Origin: an uncultured Flavobacteriales bacterium
Lineage (GTDB): Bacteria > Bacteroidota > Bacteroidia > Flavobacteriales_F > PHOS-HE28
Reading direction: 5' to 3'
Assembly: GCA_937872175.1 (NCBI GenBank)
Contig: CALMPI010000018.1
Span: forward strand, 96,985-160,984
DNA: 64,000 nt
Shown: positions 7,842 through 16,322 of the stretch, piece by piece
How the letters are laid out: each line of letters starts with the position of its first letter
Position numbering within the stretch: position 1 is the first letter of the stretch
Translations under genes and position numbers: made by a program
Notes under the pieces: generated by a model
The model's input: the letters and a program-made list of their open reading frames with translations, nothing else
Told to the model about the DNA's origin: nothing
The model's database searches: none

Positions 7842-9110
7842 ATGCGGCGTCTCCTCATCAAGAACGCGAAGGCCCTGCTGGGCGTCCATCCCACGGGCAC
7901 CGACCGGGTGGGCGGACGGGCCATGGCCGAACTGCCCGTCATCGAGGAGGGCTGGCTGCTGGCGGAGCATGGCCGCATCACCGCCGTGGGACACATGGCC
8001 GACCGGCCGGACATCGCCGACACGGACGACCTGACCGTGATCGATGCCACGGACCGGTTGGTGCTGCCCGGCTGGTGCGACCCGCACACGCACGTGGTCT
8101 TCGCCGCCCCGCGCGAGGAGGAGTTTGTGGACAAGATCCGCGGGCTCAGCTACCAGGACATCGCCGCCCGTGGTGGTGGCATCCTCAACAGCGCACGCAC
8201 GCTGCGGATGATGTCCGAGGAGGACCTGTTCGACCGTGCGCGGGCCCGGCTTGTGGACATGATGCGTCAGGGGACCGTGGCCGTGGAGATCAAGAGCGGC
8301 TACGGGCTGAGCGCCGAGAGCGAGCTGAAGATGCTGCGCGTGGTGAAGCGGCTCAAGCAGGCCCTTCCACTGCGCATCAAGGCCACGCTGCTTGCAGCCC
8401 ATGCCCTGCCGCCGGAGTTCGCCCACGACCGGAAGGGTTACGTGGACCTGATCACCGGGGAGCTCATCCCGCAGGTGGCGACGGAAGGGCTGGCCGATTT
8501 CGTGGACGTGTTCTGCGAGACGAACTACTTCACCGTCGACGAGATGGAGCGCATTCTGGAGGCCGGCGCGCGCCATGGGCTGCCGGGCAAGGTGCACTTG
8601 AACCAGTTCACCAGCCTGGGCGGCATCGCGGCCGCCGTGCGGCACGGTGCGCTCAGCGTGGACCATCTGGAGGTGATGGAACCGGCGGACCTCGACGCGC
8701 TCGAGCACGGGCGTACCATCCCCACGCTGCTGCCGTCGTGCTCGTTCTTCCTGCGCATCCCCTACGCCCCGGCGCGGGCCTTGATCGAGCGGGGCTGTGC
8801 GGTGGCGCTGGCCACGGACCACAACCCCGGCAGCACACCCAGCGGCAACATGAACCTGGTGCTCTCGCTCGCCTGCATCCACCTGCGCATGCTGCCCGAG
8901 GAGGCCGTGAACGCCGGCACCCTGAACGCCGCCGCCGCCATGGACCTTTCGGGCGAGCTCGGCAGCCTCACCCCAGGCAAGCGGGCCAGCCTGCTCATCA
9001 CGCGCCCGGTGCCCTCCCTGGCCTACCTGCCGTACGCCTTCGGCACCGACCACCTCGACACCGTCATCATCGATGGAACGATCATCCGGACCGGAGACGC
9101 CCCTGCCTGA
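7842..9110 (+). CDS. hutI: Imidazolonepropionase
   Basis: Hydrolyses imidazolone-5-propionate to N-formimino-L-glutamate, third step of histidine breakdown. 422 residues of the amidohydrolase fold. Metal ligands are in DPHTHVVF; other conserved blocks are AARGGGILNSARTLR, VEIKSGYGLS, LLAAHALPPEF, KVHLNQF and LATDHNPGSTPSGNM, all as in known HutI. Start ATG at 7842 follows a TTTCTTTG box (7828-7835) by 6 bases. Its end overlaps the CPBP protease gene by 38 bases. hutH and hutU are absent here, but ftcD, which uses the product, is 1.5 kb downstream. Confidence 0.95.
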   Translation: MRRLLIKNAKALLGVHPTGTDRVGGRAMAELPVIEEGWLLAEHGRITAVGHMADRPDIADTDDLTVIDATDRLVLPGWCDPHTHVVFAAPREEEFVDKIRGLSYQDIAARGGGILNSARTLRMMSEEDLFDRARARLVDMMRQGTVAVEIKSGYGLSAESELKMLRVVKRLKQALPLRIKATLLAAHALPPEFAHDRKGYVDLITGELIPQVATEGLADFVDVFCETNYFTVDEMERILEAGARHGLPGKVHLNQFTSLGGIAAAVRHGALSVDHLEVMEPADLDALEHGRTIPTLLPSCSFFLRIPYAPARALIERGCAVALATDHNPGSTPSGNMNLVLSLACIHLRMLPEEAVNAGTLNAAAAMDLSGELGSLTPGKRASLLITRPVPSLAYLPYAFGTDHLDTVIIDGTIIRTGDAPA

Positions 9111-9864
9111 GGACCGCCTCGACCCCGAGCTGTCGATGCCGCCGGGCCTGCGCTTCGCCCGCGGCATGGGCATCTTCCTCATCGTGTTCACCACCTTCTT
9201 CCTGGTGCAGACGGGGGTGTTCATCGCCCATTGCCGCTCGGTGACCCCGGCGCTGCAGGATCTGGCCCTGTCCGACCTTCTGCAGGACCCTGCGCTCGTG
9301 GACGCGATGCAGCAACAGAGCACCAACGGTTCGGCCATCGCCAAAGCCAGCCTGTGGAGCGGCCTCGTCGCGCTGCTGCTGCTGCTGGTGCTGGTGCGCC
9401 AATGGGTGGGCCCGCACCTGCGCCGGTTCCTGGGGCTGCGCGCGCCCACGTGGCGTGCCGCGCTCACCTGGACCGGGGTCTTCATCCTGGTGGCGGCCGC
9501 CCAGGAAGTGCTGAGCCGGCTGTTCCCGGCGTTCACCACGGACTTCATGGCCCAGGTGGTGCGCACCGCGGACGATCCGCTGATGCTGGTGCTGGGCATT
9601 GGTGTGCTGCCGGCCCTCTTCGAGGAAGCGCTGGTGCGCGGGCTGCTCTACGGTTCGTTGCGGCAGATCAGCGACGAGCACGTGGCCGTGGCCTTGAGCG
9701 CGGGCACGTTCACGCTGATGCACATGCAGTATCCCGCGCCGATCCTGCTGCTGGTGCTGATGCTCGGCGTGGTGCTGGGCTACGCCCGATCGCGCACCGG
9801 TTCCATCTGGGTGCCCGTGGGCCTGCACATGCTGAACAACCTGGTGAGCCTGGCGATCGCCTGA
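9073..9864 (+). CDS. CPBP-family intramembrane protease
   Basis: 263 residues, several membrane helices. The catalytic signature is intact: EEALVRGLLYG (E-E-x3-R) near residue 183, FTLMHMQ (F-x3-H) near residue 217, and HMLNN near the end. The family includes the Rce1-like CAAX proteases and bacteriocin self-immunity proteins. In bacteria the substrates are mostly unknown. The predicted start lies inside hutI (38-base overlap). An internal ATG at MPPGL (about 9136) is possible and would remove the overlap while keeping all helices. The gene converges with the next one, stop codons abutting. Confidence 0.85.
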   Translation: MERSSGPETPLPEDRLDPELSMPPGLRFARGMGIFLIVFTTFFLVQTGVFIAHCRSVTPALQDLALSDLLQDPALVDAMQQQSTNGSAIAKASLWSGLVALLLLLVLVRQWVGPHLRRFLGLRAPTWRAALTWTGVFILVAAAQEVLSRLFPAFTTDFMAQVVRTADDPLMLVLGIGVLPALFEEALVRGLLYGSLRQISDEHVAVALSAGTFTLMHMQYPAPILLLVLMLGVVLGYARSRTGSIWVPVGLHMLNNLVSLAIA

Positions 9865-10593
9865 TCACCACCGCACGTGCACGAAAAGGGCGGGGAACCC
9901 GACGCTGAAGCGCCACGGATCCGCCCACGGCTCCACCTCGGGCGCCGTGCCCGTGATGGAACTGGCGACCAGAAAGCGCCAGCGGAGGCCCAGGGGCACG
10001 CGGGCCTCCAGTTCGATGCGCCGGCCCACTTTGTAGCTCATGCCCAGCGCCGCCTCCAGGCCCAGATCCCCCCAGCCATCGCGCCGCTCGCCGTCCAGTG
10101 CGCTCACATACCCTGAGATCTCCTCCAGGATGCAGCTCGTGCAGGGGATCGTGTCCGGCGTCAGCCCGATCGCCGTCCGCACGGCCTCCTGCTGCTCCAG
10201 GCCGAGGACCAGCGAGATCCCGGCGGATGGCGCGAAGACCCGGTCGCGGTGCTGGACCACGGCGCCCACCCGCAGCGCGTGGGACCGTTCGCGAGCCACG
10301 ATGCGCTCCTGCTCGAAGGTGAGGCTGTCCACCACCACCAGCACGTCCCGGTCCTCCTCCCAACGATCGCTCACGTACCCGTAGCCCACCCGCCAGGCCA
10401 CATCACCCCAGGCCCACCGCTGCAGGGCCAGGTCCACCTGCTGGAACGGCAGCGGATCGTTGGCGGTGAGCACGGAGCGCACGGGTCCCACCAGGTCCAC
10501 GGATGCCGACCACCGTGGCTCCGCAGGAAGCGTCGGCTCCTGGGCCATGGCGGACGAACCCACCAGTACAGCGGCCCAGGCGGCGTGCTTCAT
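9865..10593 (-). CDS. Secreted or outer-membrane beta-rich protein
   Basis: 242 residues. MKHAAWAAVLVGSSAMAQ is a signal peptide. The mature part alternates amphipathic strands (WRVGYGYVSDRW, SHALRVGAVVQHR, GLEAALGMSYKVGRR, FVHVRW) and ends with a tryptophan, as small outer-membrane barrels often do. A CTSC pair in the middle may form a disulphide. The ATG at 10593 follows a TACCTTG box (10600-10606) by 6 bases. No family recognised. It faces ftcD across 50 bases. Confidence 0.65.
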   Translation of the reverse strand: MKHAAWAAVLVGSSAMAQEPTLPAEPRWSASVDLVGPVRSVLTANDPLPFQQVDLALQRWAWGDVAWRVGYGYVSDRWEEDRDVLVVVDSLTFEQERIVARERSHALRVGAVVQHRDRVFAPSAGISLVLGLEQQEAVRTAIGLTPDTIPCTSCILEEISGYVSALDGERRDGWGDLGLEAALGMSYKVGRRIELEARVPLGLRWRFLVASSITGTAPEVEPWADPWRFSVGFPALFVHVRW

Positions 10594-10615
10594 GGCGGGC
10601 AAGGTAGCGGCCCGC

Positions 10616-10623
10616 TAGCTTTG
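10616..10623 (+). promoter_or_regulatory. -7 box of ftcD
   Basis: TAGCTTTG, a perfect TAnnTTTG match, 20 bases before the ftcD start. It lies back to back with the minus-strand TACCTTG box at 10600-10606. Confidence 0.6.
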
Positions 10624-10643
10624 CGGCCCCATCACCCACGCCC

Positions 10644-12338
10644 ATGCAGCGCCCCATCATCGAATGCGTTCCCAACATCAGTGAAGGCCGCGACCGCGCC
10701 AAGATCGACGCCATCGTGGCCGCGGCCGCCGGTGTGGAAGGCGTGCGCGTGCTCGACGTGGACCCCGGCAAGGCCACCAACCGCACGGTGATCACCTTCG
10801 TGGGCGAGCCGGAACCCGTGTGCGAGGCGGCCTTCCGACTGGTGAAGAAGGCGCAGGAGCTGATCGACATGCGCACGCACAGCGGCGAGCATCCGCGCTT
10901 CGGCGCCACGGACGTGTGCCCGCTGGTGCCCATCAGCGGCATCACCCTGGATGAGCTGGTGCCCTACGCGCAGACGCTTGGTGAGCGCATCGGCAGGGAA
11001 CTGGCGATCCCCGTGTACCTGTACGAGCGTGCGGCCAGCGAGGAGAAGCGCCGCAACCTGGCCAACAACCGCGCGGGCGAGTACGAGGGGTTGAAGAAGA
11101 AGCTCGTGGACCCCGCCTGGAAGCCGGACTTCGGTCCGGCCGCCTTCACCGAGAGCGCGGCCCGCAGCGGCGCCATCGCCGTGGGCGCCCGCAAGCTGCT
11201 GGTGGCCTACAACATCAACCTCAACACCACGAGCACCCGCCGCGCCAACGCCATCGCCTTCGACATCCGCGAGGCGGGAAGGGTGAAGCGCGACGGCGAC
11301 CCGCTCACCGGCAAGCCCGTGCTCGATGCCGATGGGAACCCGGTGACCATCCCCGGCAAGTTGAAGTGCGTGAAGGGCATCGGCTGGTTCATCGAGGAAT
11401 ACGGCATCGCCCAGCTCTCGCTCAACCTCACGGACATCGACGTGACCCCGATGCACATCGCCTTCGACGAGGCGTGCAAAAGCGCGCAGGAACGCGGCAT
11501 CCGCGTCACCGGCAGCGAGCTCGTGGGCCTGGTGCCCAAGCAGGCGCTGCTGGATGCCGCCGACTTCTTCCTGAAGCGGCAGGAGCGCAGCCTCGGCATC
11601 AGCGAACGCGAGAAGATCAAGCTGGCGGTGAAGAGCCTGGGACTCGATGACCTCGCGCCCTTCGACCCGGAGAAGCGCGTGATCGAGCACCTCCTGGCCG
11701 ATGCCAAGGATGAGCGCCTGGCGCGCATGGACCTGAAGCGCTTCAGCGAGGAGACCGCGGCGGAGAGCCCTGCCCCCGGTGGTGGCAGCGTGGCCGCGTA
11801 CTGCGGTGCGCTGGGCGCCGCGCTGGGCACCATGGTGGCCAACCTCAGTGCGCACAAGCGCGGCTGGGACGAGCGTTGGGAGGAGTTCAGCATGTGGGCG
11901 GTGAAGGGCGAAGGGTACCGGCAGGAACTGATCCGCCTGGTGGACGAGGACACCAAGGCCTACGACCGCATCCTGGCCGCCATGGGCCTGGCCAAGGACA
12001 CGCCGGAGCAGGCGGCCACGCGCAAGGACGCCATCCGCGAGGCCACCAAGGGCGCGATCATGGTTCCGCTGCGCACCCTGGAGGTGTGCGTGGAGAGCAT
12101 GGACGTGATGAAGGCCATGGCGGAGAAGGGGCTGAAGGCCAGCGTGAGCGATGCCGGCGTGGGCGCCATGTGCGCGCGCACCGGGGCGCTGGGCGGCTAC
12201 CTCAATGTGCGCATCAACTGCGCCGGCCTGGACGACGAGGCGTGGAAGAAGGACGTGCTCGCCAAGGCGGACGCGCTGAAGGCGAAGGCCGAAGCCCTGG
12301 AGGCCGAGGTGATGGCCCTGGTCCTCGACAAGGTGTAG
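10644..12338 (+). CDS. ftcD: Glutamate formimidoyltransferase-formimidoyl-THF cyclodeaminase
   Basis: 564 residues, a bifunctional folate enzyme. Residues 1 to about 330 form the transferase: IIECVPNISEGRD is its diagnostic start, followed by THSGEHPRFGATDVCP with the catalytic histidine region. The domain moves the formimino group from formiminoglutamate to tetrahydrofolate. Residues about 365-560 form the cyclodeaminase, beginning AAESPAPGGGSVAAYCGALG, which releases ammonia to give methenyl-THF. Channelling between both halves is known for the mammalian enzyme. The gene completes the pathway from HutI, 1.5 kb upstream on the same strand, though each has its own promoter. Confidence 0.95.
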   Translation: MQRPIIECVPNISEGRDRAKIDAIVAAAAGVEGVRVLDVDPGKATNRTVITFVGEPEPVCEAAFRLVKKAQELIDMRTHSGEHPRFGATDVCPLVPISGITLDELVPYAQTLGERIGRELAIPVYLYERAASEEKRRNLANNRAGEYEGLKKKLVDPAWKPDFGPAAFTESAARSGAIAVGARKLLVAYNINLNTTSTRRANAIAFDIREAGRVKRDGDPLTGKPVLDADGNPVTIPGKLKCVKGIGWFIEEYGIAQLSLNLTDIDVTPMHIAFDEACKSAQERGIRVTGSELVGLVPKQALLDAADFFLKRQERSLGISEREKIKLAVKSLGLDDLAPFDPEKRVIEHLLADAKDERLARMDLKRFSEETAAESPAPGGGSVAAYCGALGAALGTMVANLSAHKRGWDERWEEFSMWAVKGEGYRQELIRLVDEDTKAYDRILAAMGLAKDTPEQAATRKDAIREATKGAIMVPLRTLEVCVESMDVMKAMAEKGLKASVSDAGVGAMCARTGALGGYLNVRINCAGLDDEAWKKDVLAKADALKAKAEALEAEVMALVLDKV

Positions 12339-12382
12339 ACCGCTGACAACACACTGGGCCTCATGGCCGTATAATCCATGAG

Positions 12383-14749
12383 ATGGTCCATCTTTACCGG
12401 GTGGCGCAACGGAACACGCGGCATTGGCTGCGCAGGGTGGTCTATTTCTTCCCCCTGCAGCTGCTGGTGCTCCATCTGAAGAAGAACCATCTGCTGCTCT
12501 TCTTCTGGCTGGTGCTGTGGGCGTACATCACCGGCAACCTGGGCCAGAAGTACGGCATCCCCTACCTCTTCCTCTATCCGGAGTACATGGGGGCCGTGAA
12601 CCCATGGGGCTTCCTGCTCAACGGCTTCGCCCTGGGCGGTTTCATTACCGCCTTCAACCTGTACAGCTACACGATGCACGCGTACCGGTTCCCGTTCATC
12701 GCCACGCTGAGCCGGCCCTTCCTGAAGTTCAACATCAACAACGCGGTGATCCCGGTGGCCTTCACCCTCACCTACCTGTGGTGCTCGGCCCGGCTTCAGC
12801 TCACCAAGGAACTGGTGCCTCCTGTGGACGTGTCCCTGCACCTGCTGGCCTTCCTCACCGGCCTCTTCCTCTTCCAGCTCATCTCCCTGGCCTACTTCAC
12901 CCGCACCAATACGGACATCGTGAAGATGACCGGCCTGCGTCCCGAGGAATACCGTCCCGAAGAGCACCCCGCCGATCCCCCCGGGCCGATGCCGCCGATC
13001 CCCCCGATGCGCACCGAGCAACGCCGTGCCACGCGCTGGCTGCGCCGCGAGCAACGCACGCGCAAATGGCATGTGGAGACCTACCTCGTGCCGCCCCTGC
13101 GCATCGCCCTGGCGCGCAGCAGCCGGCACTACGACAAGGACCTGCTGCGCAGCGTGCTCTGGCAGAACCACATCAACGGGTCCATCTTCGAGGTCATCGT
13201 CATCATCAGCTTCGTGGCGCTGGGTGCGTTCGCCGGGGTGCGCTTCTTCGAGATCCCCACGGGAGCCAGCGCCTTCCTGCTCTTCACCATGCTGCTGATG
13301 GTGCTCAGCGCCCTGTACAGCTGGTTCAAGGGATGGACCCTCACGGTGGTGGCCGGCGCCGTTGTGGTGGTCAACCTCATCAGCCTGCGGACCGAAGCCT
13401 TCCTGTATGACAGCCAGGCGCACGGACTGGACTACCTGGCCCCTCCGGCGCCGTACGGCCGTGACGAACTGGCGCGGCTGGCCTACGACACGGAGGCCGT
13501 GGAGCGCGACCGCGCCACCATGGAAGGCATCCTGGACCGCTGGCATGCGAAGAACCGCGCGCTGACCGGGGACAGCCTGCCCCCCTTGGTGATCGTGAGC
13601 ACCAGCGGGGGCGGATTGCGCAGCATGCTGTGGACCTACCTGTGCATGCGCGAGATCGACAGCCTGCTCGACGGCACCCTGATGACGCGCACGGCCCTGA
13701 TCACGGGCTCATCCGGTGGCGCCATCGGAGCGGCGTACTACCGCCAGGTGGCACGGAACGCCGAGGAGGGCGGGCCTTCGGTGCGCGACCCGGGCCATGT
13801 GGACAACATGTCCACGGACATCCTGAACCCGGTGGCCTTCACCCTGGTGACGAACGACATGTTCATCCGGTACCAGCGGGTGAGCGATGGGACCCGGTTG
13901 TACACCCGCGACCGCGGGTTCGTGTTCGAACAGCGCCTCAACGAGAACACCGGCGGGGTCCTGGACGTGCGGCTCGACCAGATGGCAGAGGACGAACGCG
14001 AGGCCCGCATGCCGCTCTTCATGGTGGCCCCCACCTGCATCAACGACGGCCGACGGCTGCTCATCAGCGCGCAACCCGCAGCGCACCTCACCTCCAACGC
14101 CCCCTCCCCCACGCTGCAGTACCGACCCGAGCCCGAGGCCGTGGAGTTCCGCCGCCTCTTCGCCGCACAGAGCGCCGGCGACCTGAAGCTCACCAGCGCG
14201 CTCCGCATGAGCGCGACCTTCCCGTACATCACCCCGGTGGTGACCCTGCCGAGCGATCCGCCGCTGCGGGTGATGGACGCGGGCATCCGCGACAACTACG
14301 GGTTCCGCACCGTGGGCAGCTTCCTGCGCGAACACCGATCCTGGATCGCCCGGCACACCCGCGGCGTGGTGATCATGCAGATGCGCGACAAACAAAAGGA
14401 GCTCGAGGTCCGCGAGGTGAGCGCCTCACTGCTCGGGCGCCTGCTCGACCCCGCGCGCAACGTGTACGGCAACTTCGTGCGGGTGCAGGACCAGGACTAC
14501 GACCAGCTGATGCAGGAACTGAGCACCTGGTCCGCCGTTCCCGTGCGTGTGGTCGACCTTCAGCTGCGGCACGACGAGCGCGAGGAGATCAGCCTGAGCT
14601 GGCACCTGACGGCCGTGGAGAAGATGCAGGTGCAGCGCGCCTTGCAGAGCGGCGAGAACCAGGCGGGGTTCACCGGCATCCTGCAGGCGCTCCAGCTGCC
14701 CGCGAACGCGATGGAGCTCACCGAGGTCCCCCCGCCCGGACGTAGGTGA
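12383..14749 (+). CDS. Membrane-anchored patatin-like phospholipase
   Basis: 788 residues. The N-terminal half carries about six or seven hydrophobic helices in two groups (roughly residues 20-160 and 265-335). The C-terminal half is a patatin-type lipase: oxyanion loop STSGGGLRSMLW near residue 408, nucleophile elbow TGSSGGAIG near 438, and the catalytic aspartate in MDAGIRDNYG near 633. The Ser-Asp dyad is therefore complete. A patatin domain fused to a multi-helix membrane part suggests action on membrane lipids. The start at 12383 has no good -7 box nearby, so it might be read from the ftcD promoter 44 bases upstream. The end overlaps the next, convergent gene by 32 bases. Confidence 0.85.
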   Translation: MVHLYRVAQRNTRHWLRRVVYFFPLQLLVLHLKKNHLLLFFWLVLWAYITGNLGQKYGIPYLFLYPEYMGAVNPWGFLLNGFALGGFITAFNLYSYTMHAYRFPFIATLSRPFLKFNINNAVIPVAFTLTYLWCSARLQLTKELVPPVDVSLHLLAFLTGLFLFQLISLAYFTRTNTDIVKMTGLRPEEYRPEEHPADPPGPMPPIPPMRTEQRRATRWLRREQRTRKWHVETYLVPPLRIALARSSRHYDKDLLRSVLWQNHINGSIFEVIVIISFVALGAFAGVRFFEIPTGASAFLLFTMLLMVLSALYSWFKGWTLTVVAGAVVVVNLISLRTEAFLYDSQAHGLDYLAPPAPYGRDELARLAYDTEAVERDRATMEGILDRWHAKNRALTGDSLPPLVIVSTSGGGLRSMLWTYLCMREIDSLLDGTLMTRTALITGSSGGAIGAAYYRQVARNAEEGGPSVRDPGHVDNMSTDILNPVAFTLVTNDMFIRYQRVSDGTRLYTRDRGFVFEQRLNENTGGVLDVRLDQMAEDEREARMPLFMVAPTCINDGRRLLISAQPAAHLTSNAPSPTLQYRPEPEAVEFRRLFAAQSAGDLKLTSALRMSATFPYITPVVTLPSDPPLRVMDAGIRDNYGFRTVGSFLREHRSWIARHTRGVVIMQMRDKQKELEVREVSASLLGRLLDPARNVYGNFVRVQDQDYDQLMQELSTWSAVPVRVVDLQLRHDEREEISLSWHLTAVEKMQVQRALQSGENQAGFTGILQALQLPANAMELTEVPPPGRR

Positions 14750-15563
14750 TCAATCCGGGAAGTGGATCGGCCACGGCCCGCTGCAGGATCAGGCCGTGCG
14801 CATGCAGCGCGGCCGCCAGCTCCCGCTGAAAACCCGCCGCCACCGAACCCACCGCACGAAGCTCTCCGGGGCCGAGCGCACGCGCGACCTCGGCCGCCAA
14901 GGCCCGGAAGCGATCGGACAACAGGTCCTTCACGTACGGTTCATCCCGCACGGCGGACAACCGCTTCACGTGTGCCGCGATGAAGGCCGCAGCGCCCGGA
15001 CGGAGGTACACCCGATCGATCACCTCCGTGAGCATCGGCCCATCGCCGAACACGGCCGACCGTACGGCGGCGGGCATGCGGCCGCGCAAGGCATCGCGGA
15101 GCAGCGCCTTGCCGATGTCGGCACCACTGCCCTCATCCCCCAGGATGTAGCCGAGCGACGGGATGCCGGAGACGAGCCGTTCGCCATCGTATCGCGCAGC
15201 GTTCATGCCCGTGCCGACGATGAGGACCAACCCCGGCGAGGAACCCCAGACCGAGCGCGCCGCGCCGAGCAGATCACCCTCCACCTTCACGACGGCCGCT
15301 GGGAGAACGGTCTTCAGGGCGGTCGCGAACCGCTCCGCACGCTCCACGGTGCCACAGCCGGCCGCGTGCGCCAACACCCTCTCCACAGGTCCCACCTCCG
15401 CCACGGCGGCGCGCAACCGCTGCACCAGCGCCGTGGGATCGCCCGTGGCGGCATTGTACCCCGGCCATGGATCATCGGCATGCAGCCACACGGGATCGCC
15501 GTCGCCAAGCAACGCCCAGCGCGAGGACGTGCCCCCCACGTCGCCGATCAACAGAACGCCCAT
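14718..15563 (-). CDS. BadF/BadG-type kinase, N-acetylglucosamine kinase-like
   Basis: 281 residues of the actin-like ATPase fold. IGDVGGTSSRWAL is the phosphate-1 loop, LIVGTGMNAARY the phosphate-2 loop, and GYILGDEGSGADIGKALL the motif typical of N-acetylglucosamine kinase-like BadF proteins. It probably phosphorylates an amino sugar salvaged from peptidoglycan or chitin. A role as a 2-hydroxyacyl-CoA dehydratase activator is unlikely because the cluster-binding cysteines of that class are not evident. ATG at 15563 follows GATCTTTG (15569-15576) by 5 bases. Confidence 0.87.
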   Translation of the reverse strand: MGVLLIGDVGGTSSRWALLGDGDPVWLHADDPWPGYNAATGDPTALVQRLRAAVAEVGPVERVLAHAAGCGTVERAERFATALKTVLPAAVVKVEGDLLGAARSVWGSSPGLVLIVGTGMNAARYDGERLVSGIPSLGYILGDEGSGADIGKALLRDALRGRMPAAVRSAVFGDGPMLTEVIDRVYLRPGAAAFIAAHVKRLSAVRDEPYVKDLLSDRFRALAAEVARALGPGELRAVGSVAAGFQRELAAALHAHGLILQRAVADPLPGLITYVRAGGPR

Positions 15564-15581
15564 GGCGGCAAAGATCGCCGC

Positions 15582-16265
15582 TCAACCCTGCCCGGCATTG
15601 AAGAGGTAGCGGTTGGGACTGGTGAGCCCCTGCTTCACCGCGTACATCACGAGCGCGGCCGTGCTGTTCACTCCGACCTTCTGCATGATGTTCCGCCGGT
15701 GGGTCGTCACCGTATGGGCCGAAACGCTCAACTGGTCCGCAATGCGGGTGTACGAAAGCCCGTCGGCGATGAGGCGCACGATCTCGCACTCCCGCGGAGT
15801 GAGGGACACGGGGGCGCAGCTCAGGTCCTGAGCCGCGAGCTGTTCCACGGTGAGCGCCGATCGCTCCAGCACCGCCAGCACCTTGCCGCAGAAGAAGCGG
15901 GCACCGTCGGCCGTGTCCAACACCGCGTTCACGATCTCGTCCCGGTCGCAGTCCTTGCGGATGTAGCTGGACACCCCGCTGCGCAGGGCGTGGGCGAGCA
16001 CCACCGGCGAGGGCTCGTGCGTGATGGCGATGAACCGGGTGCGGCGGGAGGCCTTCAGCGCATCCCGGACAGCGTCCGCGCCCAACCCGGCGGCGGTATG
16101 ATCGATCAGCACCACATCGGGCTTCTCGCGACGCACCGCCTGCATCAGGCCATCCGCGTCACGCACCTCCCCCAGCAGGTCCACCCGCGGCACATCGGCA
16201 AGGATGGCCCGCAGACCGGCCACCGCCAGGTCCGCCTCATCCGCGATCAAGGTCCTCACACGCAT
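15582..16265 (-). CDS. NarL/LuxR-type response regulator
   Basis: 227 residues. Receiver domain at residues 1-125: acidic pair D9/E10, phosphoryl acceptor D55 in VVLIDHT, and conserved lysine K104 in YIRKD. A LuxR helix-turn-helix occupies residues 155-215, with LTPRECEIVRLIADGLSYTR and VSAHTVTTHRRNIMQKVGV. It is therefore a phosphorylation-controlled DNA-binding regulator. No histidine kinase gene is adjacent. A 21-base palindrome lies in its own 5' leader (16276-16296), which suggests autoregulation. The receiver carries T and H instead of more usual residues just after D55. Confidence 0.92.
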   Translation of the reverse strand: MRVRTLIADEADLAVAGLRAILADVPRVDLLGEVRDADGLMQAVRREKPDVVLIDHTAAGLGADAVRDALKASRRTRFIAITHEPSPVVLAHALRSGVSSYIRKDCDRDEIVNAVLDTADGARFFCGKVLAVLERSALTVEQLAAQDLSCAPVSLTPRECEIVRLIADGLSYTRIADQLSVSAHTVTTHRRNIMQKVGVNSTAALVMYAVKQGLTSPNRYLFNAGQG

Positions 16266-16275
16266 CGTTCATCAC

Positions 16276-16308
16276 TGTTTAGATCGGTTCTAAACAAGGC
16301 CAAAGGTA
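16276..16308 (-). promoter_or_regulatory. Promoter and palindromic operator of the LuxR-type regulator
   Basis: Minus-strand -7 box TACCTTTG at 16301-16308, followed after four bases by a perfect 8-bp inverted repeat with a 5-base centre (TGTTTAGA, then TCTAAACA, 16276-16296). The palindrome would span the transcription start and early leader, a typical repressor position. It stands out as AT-rich in this GC-rich DNA. Confidence 0.6.
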
Positions 16309-16322
16309 TCCGCGGCAGCGGT

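Noticed and set aside
6330..9599. 1089-codon minus-strand open frame across bshA, hutI and the CPBP gene
   Set aside because: Crosses three well-supported genes on both strands; no coherent domain.
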